DNA of 64,000 bases from Mangrovivirga halotolerans (GCF_026241165.1 NZ_JAPFQN010000003.1:186001-250000); one strand, 5' to 3'. Shown: positions 49,656-59,254, counted from the stretch's first letter. The notes: a model not told the origin generated them from the letters alone. A program made the numbers and translations.

Positions 49656-51185
49656 TTATTTTTTCTTCCACCTTAATGAATAGAGATCTTTTCTTCTGTC
49701 TTTGAGGTTTTTTACTGAGCCATAATTGTGTAACCTTTTCAAAAGATCAAGATCGACATCTACTATCAATGTCATTTCAGTATTTGGAGTTGCTTCAGCT
49801 TTAACCCCATTATTTGGAAAAGAGAAATCACTTGGTGTAAAAACTGAAGCCTGACCATACTGGATATCCATGTTCTGAACTTTTGGCAAGTTACCAACAC
49901 CTCCTGCAATGGCTACATAACATTCATTTTCAATTGCTCTGGCTCTGGCACAACTGGCAACCCGTGTGTATCCATTTTGAGTATCAGTAAGGTAGGGAAC
50001 AAATAATATTTGCAATCCCTGATCAGCCATTAGTCTGGATAGTTCAGGAAATTCCACATCATAACAGACCTGGACACCGATTTTTCCAGCATCTGTATCA
50101 AATACTTTCAAGGTATCACCTCCTACCATTCCCCAGTAATATTGCTCATTTGGGGTAATATGTATTTTGTCATATTGTTCAAAAGTTCCGTTTCTTCGGC
50201 AGAGATAACCTACGTTATAAAGGTGCCCGTCTTCTTTGATCAAAGGCATCGACCCTGTAATAATATTTACATTATATGAGATAGCGTATTCCAGTAATTT
50301 GTCTTTTAACGGAACAGTGAATTCAGCTAAAGCACGGATGGCTTCTGATTCTTTTTTCTCGTTGCTGAATGCCATTAGTGGAGCATTAAATAACTCCGGA
50401 AATAAGGCGAAGTCGCAGTTGTAACTGCCAAGCGTATCAATGAAGAATTCCATTTGCTCGCACAATGATTCAAAGTCATTGAACAAACGCATTTGCCATT
50501 GGATCAATCCTAATCGTACTTCAGATTTAGGCTGAGTGATATCCTTCTCTTTTTTCGAATAGTAAATATTGTTCCATTCCAGTAAAGTGGCATATTCCAG
50601 GGATTCTGTATCTCCTTCAAGATAATTTTTAAGGACCTTCTTTACATGAAAGTCGTTTGCCAGCTGGAAACTTAAAACTGGATCAAAAATCTCTTTATGC
50701 TTAACATTCTCGATGTACTCCTTTGGAGTCATCTCATGGGCATATTTATTGTAATTAGGAATTCTTCCTCCAGCGATGATAGACTTAAGATTTAATCTTT
50801 CGCATAAGTCTTTCCTTGCATCGTACAATCGTCTACCTAACCTTAAACCTCTGTATTCCGGGTGAATGAAAACATCAATGCCATACAGCACGTTGCCTTC
50901 TGGTGCATGAGTTTCAAACTTATAATTATCAATTATTTCGTTATAAGTATGATCATCATCAACTTCATCGTAATTAATGATCAGTGAAAGAGCACATCCA
51001 GCGATTTTTCCATCCGCAAGAACGCATATTTGTCCCTCGGGGAAAATTTCCAGGAGTTTCTCGATATGGTGTTCTTCCCAGTAATCTTCTTCCCATTCTT
51101 TATAAGATTCTACCATTGATCTTCTAAAGCCACGGTAGTCATCAAGTTGTAAAGTTCTCAGTTCAACGCTCGATACTTCGCTCAT
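49656..51185 (-). CDS. Bifunctional GNAT acetyltransferase/carbon-nitrogen hydrolase
   Basis: A 509-residue fusion. Residues ~5-215 form a GNAT N-acetyltransferase (G-I-D-V-F-I-H-P-E-Y-R-G-L-R-L-G-R-R-L-Y for acetyl-CoA binding). Residues ~225-505 form a nitrilase-superfamily domain with the triad Glu264 (F-P-E-L-F), Lys340 (D-K-I-H) and Cys374 (V-C-Y-D-V-E-F-P-E), all present. Such fusions are widespread in Bacteroidota; the substrate is not known, though the two halves may act on the same amine/amide. Cytoplasmic. Confidence 0.92.
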   Translation of the reverse strand: MSEVSSVELRTLQLDDYRGFRRSMVESYKEWEEDYWEEHHIEKLLEIFPEGQICVLADGKIAGCALSLIINYDEVDDDHTYNEIIDNYKFETHAPEGNVLYGIDVFIHPEYRGLRLGRRLYDARKDLCERLNLKSIIAGGRIPNYNKYAHEMTPKEYIENVKHKEIFDPVLSFQLANDFHVKKVLKNYLEGDTESLEYATLLEWNNIYYSKKEKDITQPKSEVRLGLIQWQMRLFNDFESLCEQMEFFIDTLGSYNCDFALFPELFNAPLMAFSNEKKESEAIRALAEFTVPLKDKLLEYAISYNVNIITGSMPLIKEDGHLYNVGYLCRRNGTFEQYDKIHITPNEQYYWGMVGGDTLKVFDTDAGKIGVQVCYDVEFPELSRLMADQGLQILFVPYLTDTQNGYTRVASCARARAIENECYVAIAGGVGNLPKVQNMDIQYGQASVFTPSDFSFPNNGVKAEATPNTEMTLIVDVDLDLLKRLHNYGSVKNLKDRRKDLYSLRWKKK

Positions 51186-51211
51186 ATAATAAAATTTGGA
51201 AAGTTACTGAT

Positions 51212-51859
51212 CTAATATTTTAGCAAGTTAGCGAACTTTTTCCGTACCTTATTGATTTTTGGTCTGGATACATTTTGAATATAGGAGTCATTTGGATTCT
51301 TTTTCTCGTAATCCTGGTGGTATTCCTCAGCTATCCAGAATTTGTCATAACGATTAAGTTTAGTCACCACTTCCTTTTCTCCATAAGCATCAGAGTCTTC
51401 GACTTCCTGCATTGCTTTTTGTGCCAGTCGCTTTTGTTCTTCATTATGATAAAATATTGCAGAACGGTACTGTTTACCAACATCAGGTCCCTGTCTGTTA
51501 AGCTGTGTCGGATCGTGGGCTACGAAAAAGATGTCCAGTAAAGTTTTATAGTCAATCACTGTTGGGTCATAGTATATTTCTACAGTCTCCGCATGACTAG
51601 TTCTGCCATAGCTTACCTCTCGGTAAGTCGGGTTTTTTGTATCTCCTCCGGCATATCCGCTTACTGCTTCGTAGACTCCTTTAATCTGGTCAAAGCTGGC
51701 TTCTACGCACCAGAAACATCCTCCGGCAAATGTGGCGGTGTCAAGTTTTGAATCAGGGATATTTGAAAGGTCCACTGTCTTTGAACTTTGTTCATTTTGT
51801 GCTTCTGAAGAACAGGATATACCCAGAAAAATCAGAAGTATGGATACTATATTTCGCAT
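51212..51859 (-). CDS. msrA: Peptide-methionine (S)-S-oxide reductase, lipoprotein
   Basis: A 215-residue enzyme that reduces methionine-S-sulfoxide in proteins. The catalytic motif G-G-C-F-W-C has Cys48; W-C-V-E-A-S-F, Y-R-E-V-S-Y-G-R-T-S-H-A-E and E-E-Y-H-Q-D-Y are typical. The N-terminus is a lipoprotein signal (LGISC, Cys16), so it protects exported proteins. It lies 26 bp upstream of the GNAT/nitrilase gene on the same strand and may be transcribed with it. Confidence 0.93.
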   Translation of the reverse strand: MRNIVSILLIFLGISCSSEAQNEQSSKTVDLSNIPDSKLDTATFAGGCFWCVEASFDQIKGVYEAVSGYAGGDTKNPTYREVSYGRTSHAETVEIYYDPTVIDYKTLLDIFFVAHDPTQLNRQGPDVGKQYRSAIFYHNEEQKRLAQKAMQEVEDSDAYGEKEVVTKLNRYDKFWIAEEYHQDYEKKNPNDSYIQNVSRPKINKVRKKFANLLKY

Positions 51860-51931
51860 TTTGCTTTTTTCTTGATTGAACGATCTTTATGTAAACCGGT
51901 TATTGGTTACGGATTAATATTTGTTAAAGGC

Positions 51932-52684
51932 TTATTTATACCACTCGAGAAGTCTGACATCCACGCCTGCAACTCCTCCTTCGACAAGGGCTTTGAACTG
52001 ATTGACATCGGAATAGCCATTCTGGCCCCTGTAATGATATGGATACACAATGTCCGGTTTGAATTGTAATACGGCATTGGCTGCTTGCTCCACTGACATT
52101 GTATATGGCAGATTCATACAAACGAATGCAATGTCAACATTTTTAAGCGACCTCATTTCAGGAATATCTTCGGTATCTCCACTGATATAAATTTTCTTTC
52201 CTCCCATAGTAAGTAGGTATCCGTTCCCACGTCCCTTCGGATGTCTTGAATCGGCTGTTTCCGGTAAATTGTACATAGGAACACCCTGGATTATCATATC
52301 ATCCACCTTTGTTTTGCTTCCGTTTTTTAAAGTAATTATTTCTTGGTTGCTGATACCATTCATTTTTTCATTGACTGCAGGAGGGACAATGAAAATTGCA
52401 TTGCTGGTAGGCAATTCATTTAATGTTTCCTTATTAAAATGATCTCCATGGATGTCAGTGATTAAAATAATGTCAGGATCAGGATAGCTTTTGAATTTAT
52501 TTTTTCCTCCATGAGGATCAACGTAAATTGTTTTATTATTCCATTCGAGAACCATGGTAGCATGTTGAACCGGATTTATTGTTAAGATGCCCTTTTTTGT
52601 TTCAATTTGATCTGTTTGCAGTTTTTCCTGGGCATTAATGCTTAAAACCAGAAGTATCAGGAATAATGATGTTACAGTTTTCAT
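51932..52684 (-). CDS. MBL-fold metallohydrolase, secreted
   Basis: About 250 residues from the ATG at 52684; the frame extends to 52795, but the internal Met begins a signal peptide (MKTVTSLFLILLVLSINAQ). It is a UlaG-type MBL protein: Y-V-D-P-H-G-G, I-L-I-T-D-I-H-G-D-H-F as the metal motif, Y-I-S-G-D-T-E and the C-terminal Y-P-Y-H-Y-R-G. The substrate is unknown; probably a periplasmic ester or cyclic phosphate-type hydrolase. Choosing the internal start also gives it a normal divergent gap to the next gene. Confidence 0.88.
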   Translation of the reverse strand: MKTVTSLFLILLVLSINAQEKLQTDQIETKKGILTINPVQHATMVLEWNNKTIYVDPHGGKNKFKSYPDPDIILITDIHGDHFNKETLNELPTSNAIFIVPPAVNEKMNGISNQEIITLKNGSKTKVDDMIIQGVPMYNLPETADSRHPKGRGNGYLLTMGGKKIYISGDTEDIPEMRSLKNVDIAFVCMNLPYTMSVEQAANAVLQFKPDIVYPYHYRGQNGYSDVNQFKALVEGGVAGVDVRLLEWYK

Positions 52685-52788
52685 AATAGTATAATAACCA
52701 GTGTGATGCAGAAGTGTTTTTATAAGATTAATATATAATTTTTTCGCTGTTTGTAAAACAAAACTTTCGTTGCTACGGTATAAATAAT

Positions 52789-53139
52789 ATGACACACGAA
52801 GAAATAACTCAACATTTAAGCAGGATCATAGATAATATAGCACAGATCAACTCAACAGTTGGTACCGCTGATTATGAATCTTTTGCCAGAAATGAACAAG
52901 CCAAAGAAACTGTTTATGAATATTTACAGGAAATAGGACAGGCGGCCAGAGAACTATATAATAATAGTGAAAAAGCCAGAGAATTACCTGTAGATACCTT
53001 AATGGCTTTTAGAAACGCACGCTACAACCAGGAAGCTGAAATTGATCATCACTCTATTTATAGTCTGGTCACCGGTCAGCTTCAGGAAATCGCAGATGAG
53101 ATTAAGAATTCAGAATTATATAAAAATTCGTGGAATTAA
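52789..53139 (+). CDS. HepT/DUF86-like helical protein
   Basis: A 116-residue helical protein. The layout resembles DUF86/HepT (L-S-R-I-I-D-N-I-A-Q-I, E-T-V-Y-E-Y-L-Q-E-I-G-Q-A-A, then F-R-N-A-R-Y-N). The HepT RNase motif R-x(4-6)-H-x-Y is not intact: after R-N-A-R-Y-N there is no H-x-Y at the expected place. No MntA-type nucleotidyltransferase is next to it, so a toxin-antitoxin role is doubtful. It has its own terminator at 53169-53192. Confidence 0.55.
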   Translation: MTHEEITQHLSRIIDNIAQINSTVGTADYESFARNEQAKETVYEYLQEIGQAARELYNNSEKARELPVDTLMAFRNARYNQEAEIDHHSIYSLVTGQLQEIADEIKNSELYKNSWN

Positions 53140-53168
53140 ATATTAAGGATTAAGTTTAAGTTTAATTG

Positions 53169-53192
53169 AGCCGGTTAGTTGCCGGCTTTTTT
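53169..53192 (+). terminator. Rho-independent terminator after the HepT-like gene
   Basis: AGCCGG and CCGGCT pair around a 7-nt loop, followed by Ts. It overlaps the last bases of the convergent CPXCG gene. Confidence 0.82.
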
Positions 53193-53385
53193 ATTGATCA
53201 ATCCTGTTAACCTCAAATTCTGTGAGTTCACCATTATTGGATTTGTAGTGTATTTCTATAGGATTACAACAAACTTCACAGTCTTCGATATACCTCTGTT
53301 CCACAATTGTAATATCTAAGATCATACTTATTTCTTCCCCACAATAAGGACAATAAAATTTGTGTTCTATTTCGCCTAAAATCAT
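53191..53385 (-). CDS. CPXCG-motif cysteine-rich small protein
   Basis: A 64-residue zinc-binding protein with F-Y-C-P-Y-C-G-E-E-I at residues 10-19 and a second C-E-V-C-C-N-P-I pair (about 36-43), the CPXCG family pattern. Its function is unknown. It starts 1 bp after the DUF2254 stop and is the last gene of a minus-strand run. Confidence 0.85.
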   Translation of the reverse strand: MILGEIEHKFYCPYCGEEISMILDITIVEQRYIEDCEVCCNPIEIHYKSNNGELTEFEVNRIDQ

Positions 53386-53386
53386 T

Positions 53387-54730
53387 TTAAATAGGTTCGG
53401 GTTTGATTTTTGCCCTAAGTGTTCTCGATAAAGAGGTTATTCTATTTATTTCATATGGATTTTCAAGATGTTTTTCTGCCTTTGTTAAAAGAAGGTCAAT
53501 GTACTCATTAAAAATATCATTGTAATAGTTTCTCTTTTCATCGAGGTATAATAATTTCTCTATTGTTTTTAGAATGCTATAAAGGATTTGGTAATCTGAT
53601 TTACCATAATTTATTATCGGATCGAATGAAGATCTGAATAAATGTTCAAACTTAAGTGGTTCAATGAAAACGACGGGTTCACCTTCTTCCGTGTAAATGA
53701 CAGGTTTATCCATTTTGTATATGCATATAGAATGGAGATCAGTTAGTGAATGTATGCATGATAAAGCAGTGGCCGGATCATTAATACCTGGTGAAAGCGC
53801 TTTGACAGCAATTTCAGTTAATCGTGTAAAACCATAAGTATAATGAGTATGAATGATTTGGTCATTAAAAAAATCAAAACAATTCAGGATTTCATTAATA
53901 GGATCATCTCCCACGTTTTCAATAGGAGTGTTTAAATATAATAATGGTGTGCCTGAGACAACAAATGCCCCTCTTTGATAAGGGATATAGATTTTTAAAT
54001 CATTTTCTCCGACTATCTTTCCGATATTTGCTTTTTGAATACCCTGATAGTATCCAGTTTCTTTTGAATTTACAGGGTACCAATTATTTAAGCTTGAAAC
54101 CATCCAGTCTTCCTGATATTCATCACGATCGATCTGATCTTCAATGGATCCATTCAGCTTGTTTTTCGTACTCATATGAATCTTGTGAATAATACGACTG
54201 TAATTCACTGATTCGGTGACATAGTTTAAAAAATATATAAACAGGAATATATCTGCTAAAACCATAAGAATACAGAGGAAAACACCTAAAGTTGAAATGT
54301 CTCCTTCTTGGTTATTATCCGCTCTGACCTGGTAAAGCATTAAGAAACAGAAGACAATAGTTCCGATATATATCCCAAGAGTGATCTGATGATGCTTTTC
54401 ACTTAGTATACCGCTTAGCAAGCGATTGGAGAGATTACTTGCTGCCTGGTTCAAAACAATCATTACCATCGAAAAACTAAATACTGTCAGGCTGATTATT
54501 CCTCCTGCTGCGGTAGTATATATTGCCCTGGCAGTTGAAGTATCTTTTATTTCTAATATGGGGAAAATACCAACAATAAAATCTTCAACAACTGAATTCT
54601 TAGTATTGAAGACAATAATTGCCAAAACAAAAAAGCCCAGAACTATCAATCCCGGAACGAAAGATATATCCGTGATGATTCTGGACTTAATTTTCCTGAA
54701 AAGTTTATTTAACTGAGTTTTGTCGATCAT
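53387..54730 (-). CDS. DUF2254 family membrane protein
   Basis: About 447 residues from the ATG at 54730 (a TTG at 54745 extends the frame by five codons). Four hydrophobic helices occupy the first ~180 residues, including the typical I-S-L-T-V-F-S-F-S-M-V segment followed by N-Q-A-A-S-N-L-S-N-R. The cytoplasmic or periplasmic C-terminal half has the family's Y-I-P-Y-Q-R-G-A-F-V and S-P-G-I-N-D-P-A-T-A-L-S-C motifs. Function unknown. It lies between the TPR and CPXCG genes in a minus-strand run. Confidence 0.9.
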   Translation of the reverse strand: MIDKTQLNKLFRKIKSRIITDISFVPGLIVLGFFVLAIIVFNTKNSVVEDFIVGIFPILEIKDTSTARAIYTTAAGGIISLTVFSFSMVMIVLNQAASNLSNRLLSGILSEKHHQITLGIYIGTIVFCFLMLYQVRADNNQEGDISTLGVFLCILMVLADIFLFIYFLNYVTESVNYSRIIHKIHMSTKNKLNGSIEDQIDRDEYQEDWMVSSLNNWYPVNSKETGYYQGIQKANIGKIVGENDLKIYIPYQRGAFVVSGTPLLYLNTPIENVGDDPINEILNCFDFFNDQIIHTHYTYGFTRLTEIAVKALSPGINDPATALSCIHSLTDLHSICIYKMDKPVIYTEEGEPVVFIEPLKFEHLFRSSFDPIINYGKSDYQILYSILKTIEKLLYLDEKRNYYNDIFNEYIDLLLTKAEKHLENPYEINRITSLSRTLRAKIKPEPI

Positions 54731-54774
54731 TTTATCCCATAGCAAATTGCTATAAGTAAAATAATCAATAAAAA

Positions 54775-55956
54775 TTAATTGATTGTATCAGAAGGCAGGT
54801 CTTTTGCTTCCATAAACTGATCTTCTTTTATCTCCCTGATTCTTCTTTGGGCATATTCGTGATAAACTTTATTGTTTATGGTGTCGTATTTCTCGGTGTA
54901 TTCTGTATAATAATGGATTGCCGGAGTTTTATCTTTATAGTACAGATCACAACTTCTGGCCAGTTGATAAATCACAATATCTTTAACCTCGTATTCTGTT
55001 GCTTTTTTGTATGCAGATATTGCCTTTTGGTAGGATCCGTCTTTTTCCAGAGATTCACCCAGGGAAGCATAATATGTCCCGATTTTTTCATCGATTGAGA
55101 GTTCTATAGCCTTTTCAAAGTTTTCTATAGCTTGGTCGTACTCATTACTTTCCTTCAGGCAAACACCACGGATATAAAACAAAGATGGAACTTTCTTACT
55201 ATTCTCAATTAATTTATCTAACAAGGGCAGGGCATTCTCATATTTACCCGTATTGTATAATGAAAAAGCATTCAATTGCAGCATACTATATAATGTGTCT
55301 CCTGATGCTAATAATTCATTTGTAATGTCAATAGTTACTTCGTATTCTTTCATGTCATAGGAAGCTTTCGCTTTTATGACTTTAAATTTTCTGTTTTCCG
55401 GATCTTGCAGAAAGCCGATGGATATTATGGAATCCGCAAATTCAGGCATTCGAAGCTCAAGATATAATTCTCCAAGTTTAGATCTCATATTCAGATCGTC
55501 TGGATTGTTTTTCATAGCAATTTGCCAGGCATTAACCATCATACCAGGCATACTCCTTTTTGCTGCCAGATTACCTAATGAATAATATGCATTAGCACTT
55601 GATGAATCTGTTTGACACCACTTTAAATTCAAATCCATTGCCTTTTTGGTATATCCCCTGTCAGCGGCGATTTTCACTCCTAATTGGAGAAACCTGGCAT
55701 TGTCTTTATATTTATTATTTCCATGTTCAACCAATTGATCAGCAATACCAAGTTTACCTTGCTTGTAGACGGAATAAGAAAGATAGTATAGGGCCAATTC
55801 ATTAGTAGTGTCTGAATTATAAATTTTCTCAAAGATTTGTTCTGCCCGTTCATACTCACCTTCGGATAATGCGATCTTCCCTTCCGAAAAAATTGATTGA
55901 GCCTGAATAGATAATATTAAAAATGTTAAAACCAGTACCAGATTTAGTTTCTTCAT
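54775..55956 (-). CDS. TPR repeat protein, secreted
   Basis: A 393-residue exported protein with signal peptide MKKLNLVLVLTFLILSIQAQ. About eight TPR units follow, with the usual Y/W-x-x-L/A-G-x-x-Y/A spacing (S-I-F-S-E-G-K-I-A-L-S-E-G-E-Y, A-Y-Y-S-L-G-N-L-A, Y-D-Q-A-I-E-N-F-E-K-A). It probably serves as a periplasmic scaffold. It is downstream of the HAD phosphatase and upstream of the DUF2254 gene, all on the minus strand with short gaps. Confidence 0.87.
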   Translation of the reverse strand: MKKLNLVLVLTFLILSIQAQSIFSEGKIALSEGEYERAEQIFEKIYNSDTTNELALYYLSYSVYKQGKLGIADQLVEHGNNKYKDNARFLQLGVKIAADRGYTKKAMDLNLKWCQTDSSSANAYYSLGNLAAKRSMPGMMVNAWQIAMKNNPDDLNMRSKLGELYLELRMPEFADSIISIGFLQDPENRKFKVIKAKASYDMKEYEVTIDITNELLASGDTLYSMLQLNAFSLYNTGKYENALPLLDKLIENSKKVPSLFYIRGVCLKESNEYDQAIENFEKAIELSIDEKIGTYYASLGESLEKDGSYQKAISAYKKATEYEVKDIVIYQLARSCDLYYKDKTPAIHYYTEYTEKYDTINNKVYHEYAQRRIREIKEDQFMEAKDLPSDTIN

Positions 55957-56010
55957 AATTCTGAATTTAATGAGAAGTAAATTAACTAAATTTTTAGTAG
56001 GTTTTAAAAT

Positions 56011-56790
56011 TTATTCCCACGCATCTAGATTTTCTTTTTTCATTTTGGTTTTTTGTTTATCATTCAAGTCAAATCTGTGGTCAATAGATTCAGATTCCCA
56101 TTCTCCATACATTGGGTTCGGAAATACAATGAAAAATTTTAGCAATTCTTCCTTATAATCATCTACCAATTCTTTGATGTTTTTAGCCGGTTTAATAAAG
56201 ATCTCTTTATAGTCTCTGAGATTATCACCAAGAAAAAGGATTATATCATATGCTTCTTTTACTTTATTTCGACGAATTGTCTTATCACTGGTCTCAATTT
56301 TAAGAAAAACATGTTCCTTATCTGCATTAGGGAATCCAAGATTTTTTAGATTTTCTATGGTGCCATCAAGTGATATATTATTTCGGTTTGAGATATAAAA
56401 GACTTCCACCCCCAGGCTCATTGCAAAATTTGTAAAGTCTAAAGCTCCAGGCAAGGCATCAGCGGTTCCTGCATTGGCCCATTTATTCCAGGTATCAGTA
56501 CTGTAGGTTGTTTCTGTTGTAATCAGATAAGCATTATATGGGCTATTATCGAGAACAGTTTCGTCGAGGTCAAGCACTACAGCCTTAGGCATCTCAGAAG
56601 TTGATTCAGATAAATTTTCTATCAGGCGATATTTTGCTAAATCATATAATTGCTGGTACAATAAATAATTTTCACCAGACTTTTGATACCATAAGGTAGC
56701 ATTTATGTTTTGTTCTGAATAGTCAGATTTCTTCTGCCCGTATACCGGCGAGGTCAGTATGATTATAAGTAAGATTAATTTTGTTTTCAT
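56011..56790 (-). CDS. HAD-superfamily acid phosphatase (class C/e(P4)-like)
   Basis: A 259-residue secreted phosphatase with signal peptide MKTKLILLIIILTSPVYG and no lipobox cysteine, unlike H. influenzae e(P4). The catalytic D-L-D-E-T is at 74-78 (Asp74 and Asp76), with W-N-K-W, V-F-Y-I-S-N-R-N (motif II) and F-L-G-D-N-L-R-D (motif III). It removes phosphate from nucleotides or other esters in the periplasm, perhaps for nucleoside salvage. It starts 10 bp after the mscS stop. Confidence 0.88.
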   Translation of the reverse strand: MKTKLILLIIILTSPVYGQKKSDYSEQNINATLWYQKSGENYLLYQQLYDLAKYRLIENLSESTSEMPKAVVLDLDETVLDNSPYNAYLITTETTYSTDTWNKWANAGTADALPGALDFTNFAMSLGVEVFYISNRNNISLDGTIENLKNLGFPNADKEHVFLKIETSDKTIRRNKVKEAYDIILFLGDNLRDYKEIFIKPAKNIKELVDDYKEELLKFFIVFPNPMYGEWESESIDHRFDLNDKQKTKMKKENLDAWE

Positions 56791-56800
56791 AGTTGTTTAA

Positions 56801-57661
56801 CTATTGATTTATGTATTTTATAACAGCTCGTAAAGTTACTTTTCTGATTTCCTTTTCAACAGGTTTATTTAATTTATTCATGACAAATTGAAATTTAAGT
56901 GAAGAAAAATTTTCATTTATTTTTACGATTTTGAGATTAAAGGAATCATTTTGAATATATTTTTCGAAGCTAATTAATTGTTTAGCAAGATATTCTTCAA
57001 CTATCTCAATGTCCAGTCCGGCGTTTTTTACATCAAACTCAAAGCTTACTTTTTTAATTTTTCGTTTACTGAAATTAACTACATCAGTATTCATCACCAG
57101 GTTGTTTGGGATAAATATCAGATCCTCATCATCATTATTGAGATGGATATTTGTGAGGGTAATATTTTGTACTTTTCCTTTGTTATTTCCTACTTGAATA
57201 TAATCGCCTAATGAAATTTCATCTGAAAACATAATGATCATCCCATTGATCAAATTTGAGATATAGTCTTTTGATAATAGGGCAATTGCGGCAGCGACGA
57301 TACTTAAAGAGGTAATAAATTCAAATGGATTAATATTCAGCAGCATTAATATGAAAATTATTAATACCAGAACATTGAGAAGGTCAGCAATACGGTTTAT
57401 GCCCAGTATGAAATTGTCAACTGATCCTTTATTGATCTTATTTTTCTTTAAATACATCTGAGCAAGTATTATCCTGCCTAAACTGACAATTATATTAGCA
57501 GATAAGAAAAATAAGATTGCATCAGAAACATACACTGGAATTTTCAATTCTTTAATTAAAGTTGGGTTGAGCCTTACCACAAGGTATATGCCTATGAAAA
57601 GAATGATTTTTATGATAAAGAAAAATCTTCTTTTATTTTCAATTTTTTGTGTTGTTTTCAT
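56801..57661 (-). CDS. MscS-family mechanosensitive ion channel
   Basis: A 286-residue inner-membrane protein. Three hydrophobic helices are followed by the pore-lining segment A-A-A-I-A-L-L-S-K-D-Y-I-S-N-L-I-N-G (about 123-140), the beta domain with G-D-Y-I-Q-V-G-N-N-K-G-K-V and F-I-P-N-N-L-V-M-N, and a C-terminal alpha/beta domain. MscS channels open under membrane tension to relieve hypo-osmotic shock. It is the first gene of the minus-strand run ending at 53191. Normal length for the small MscS type. Confidence 0.9.
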   Translation of the reverse strand: MKTTQKIENKRRFFFIIKIILFIGIYLVVRLNPTLIKELKIPVYVSDAILFFLSANIIVSLGRIILAQMYLKKNKINKGSVDNFILGINRIADLLNVLVLIIFILMLLNINPFEFITSLSIVAAAIALLSKDYISNLINGMIIMFSDEISLGDYIQVGNNKGKVQNITLTNIHLNNDDEDLIFIPNNLVMNTDVVNFSKRKIKKVSFEFDVKNAGLDIEIVEEYLAKQLISFEKYIQNDSFNLKIVKINENFSSLKFQFVMNKLNKPVEKEIRKVTLRAVIKYINQ

Positions 57662-57789
57662 ATTAAAAATTCAAAAAGCAGGTGTTTGAAAATGAATATT
57701 TTATGCAAATGAAAGTAAAATTCCTGTCATTTTTTTAAATTTATAGATTGCGGTGTGATAATTTTTTCTTTTAAAAAGAGATTTATAAT

Positions 57790-59196
57790 ATGAAGGTAGT
57801 GATATTTAAAAAGAGTAACCTGGCAATAAAGATCTTCTTAATGTTTTTGTTGGTAATTGGTCTTTCTTGTACGGATGAGGGGCCATCAAAACCTGTTATT
57901 GATGGAGATCCGATAAGTGTTTGGGTATATGAGACTATGAATGAAGTGTATTTATGGGAAGACCTCATTCCTTCAGAAATAGATCTGAATAAAAACCCTG
58001 AAGCAGTTTTTAATGAAATACTATATAGTGGAGATAGATTTTCTTTTTTAACAAACGATTATGCGGGCTTAATAAACTCTTTAGAGGGTGTGTCTCAGGA
58101 AGCAGGATATGAATTCCAATTGTTGAGGGTAGATGAAAGTAGTACTGATATTGTAGCACTTATTCTTTATACCAAACAAGGGTCTCCAGCCCGAATGGAA
58201 GGCCTAAGACGTGGAGATGTTATCACGGCTATAAATGGTACGGCTCTTACCACATCCAACTATCTGGATCTTATTTCTCAAATATCTGAAACTCATACAA
58301 TTTCATACCGCAGTTACGATGAAGGTATAGGTAGTTATGTCGATCAGAATGATTTAACATTATCGACCACTGTGGTGTCAGAAAATCCAAATTTCCTAGA
58401 TAGTGTATATACTTTGTCTAATGGACAGAAAATGGGATATTTCGTTTATCACTTTTTCAGTCCGGGCCCAGGGTCTACAGACCAATATGATATTGAAATG
58501 GATGATATTTTTGCAAAGTTTAAAGCAGAAGGTATTGAAAATTTAGTTTTGGATCTGAGATATAATAGTGGAGGATCGATTTCTTCAGCACAGCTTCTAG
58601 CTAGTTTAATTGCACCTGGGGTTACATCAAATGATATTCTTTACAAAAATGTATGGAATGATCTTTATATGGACTATATCCAGGGGCTGGAAGACGGAGA
58701 TGAAATTCTAAATGGCAGATTTCAGGATAGAACTAATAATATCGGGAATAGCCTTTCAGGTCAGACACTATATGTACTGGTTGGAAATCGAACTGCCTCA
58801 GCAAGTGAATTAATTATCAATGGGTTAAGGCCTTATATGAATGTTGTAATAATAGGGGAATCAACTGTTGGGAAAAATGTAGGATCTATTCCTATTCAAG
58901 ATGAAAATAGTTCGTATGGAATGTTGCCAATAGTTTTTCAAATATTTAATGCCAATAACCAGTCTGATTATGAACAAGGGTTTACTCCTGATTTTGAGGT
59001 GGATGAATTTGCTTCAAGGATGGTGCAATTTGGTAGCCTGGATGACCCGTTACTAAGTACCGCATATAATTTGATAATTGGTGAACCAGGTAGAATTGCT
59101 CCCTTTGGTAAGAAGTTTGAAGGTGAGTTAATTCAGTCTTCAATTGAAAATAAAGTCTGGTCTAACAGGTTGATTTTTGATAAGCCCATCAAGTAG
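57790..59196 (+). CDS. S41-family carboxy-terminal processing protease, lipoprotein
   Basis: A 468-residue lipoprotein (GLSC, Cys26). A PDZ-like domain (about 100-180) has the G-S-P-A-R-M-E-G-L-R-R-G-D-V-I segment. The S41 core shows L-D-L-R-Y-N-S-G-G (about 255-263), the active-site Ser in T-A-S-A-S-E-L (about 337-339) and Lys362 in E-S-T-V-G-K-N. It should cut exported proteins near their C-termini. It is divergent from the mscS run and has its own terminator. Confidence 0.92.
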   Translation: MKVVIFKKSNLAIKIFLMFLLVIGLSCTDEGPSKPVIDGDPISVWVYETMNEVYLWEDLIPSEIDLNKNPEAVFNEILYSGDRFSFLTNDYAGLINSLEGVSQEAGYEFQLLRVDESSTDIVALILYTKQGSPARMEGLRRGDVITAINGTALTTSNYLDLISQISETHTISYRSYDEGIGSYVDQNDLTLSTTVVSENPNFLDSVYTLSNGQKMGYFVYHFFSPGPGSTDQYDIEMDDIFAKFKAEGIENLVLDLRYNSGGSISSAQLLASLIAPGVTSNDILYKNVWNDLYMDYIQGLEDGDEILNGRFQDRTNNIGNSLSGQTLYVLVGNRTASASELIINGLRPYMNVVIIGESTVGKNVGSIPIQDENSSYGMLPIVFQIFNANNQSDYEQGFTPDFEVDEFASRMVQFGSLDDPLLSTAYNLIIGEPGRIAPFGKKFEGELIQSSIENKVWSNRLIFDKPIK

Positions 59197-59223
59197 AAAT
59201 TATAATTAAATTTCACAAAACGG

Positions 59224-59254
59224 AAGGTCTCTTGTATAAACAGGAGGCCTTTTT
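59224..59254 (+). terminator. Rho-independent terminator after the S41 protease gene
   Basis: AAGGTCTCTTG and CAGGAGGCCTT pair (with G-T wobbles) around TATAAA, followed by a T-run. Confidence 0.78.

Noticed and set aside
52789-53139. A HepT/MntA toxin-antitoxin pair
   Set aside because: The RNase motif is not intact and no nucleotidyltransferase is nearby; the divergent neighbour is an MBL hydrolase.
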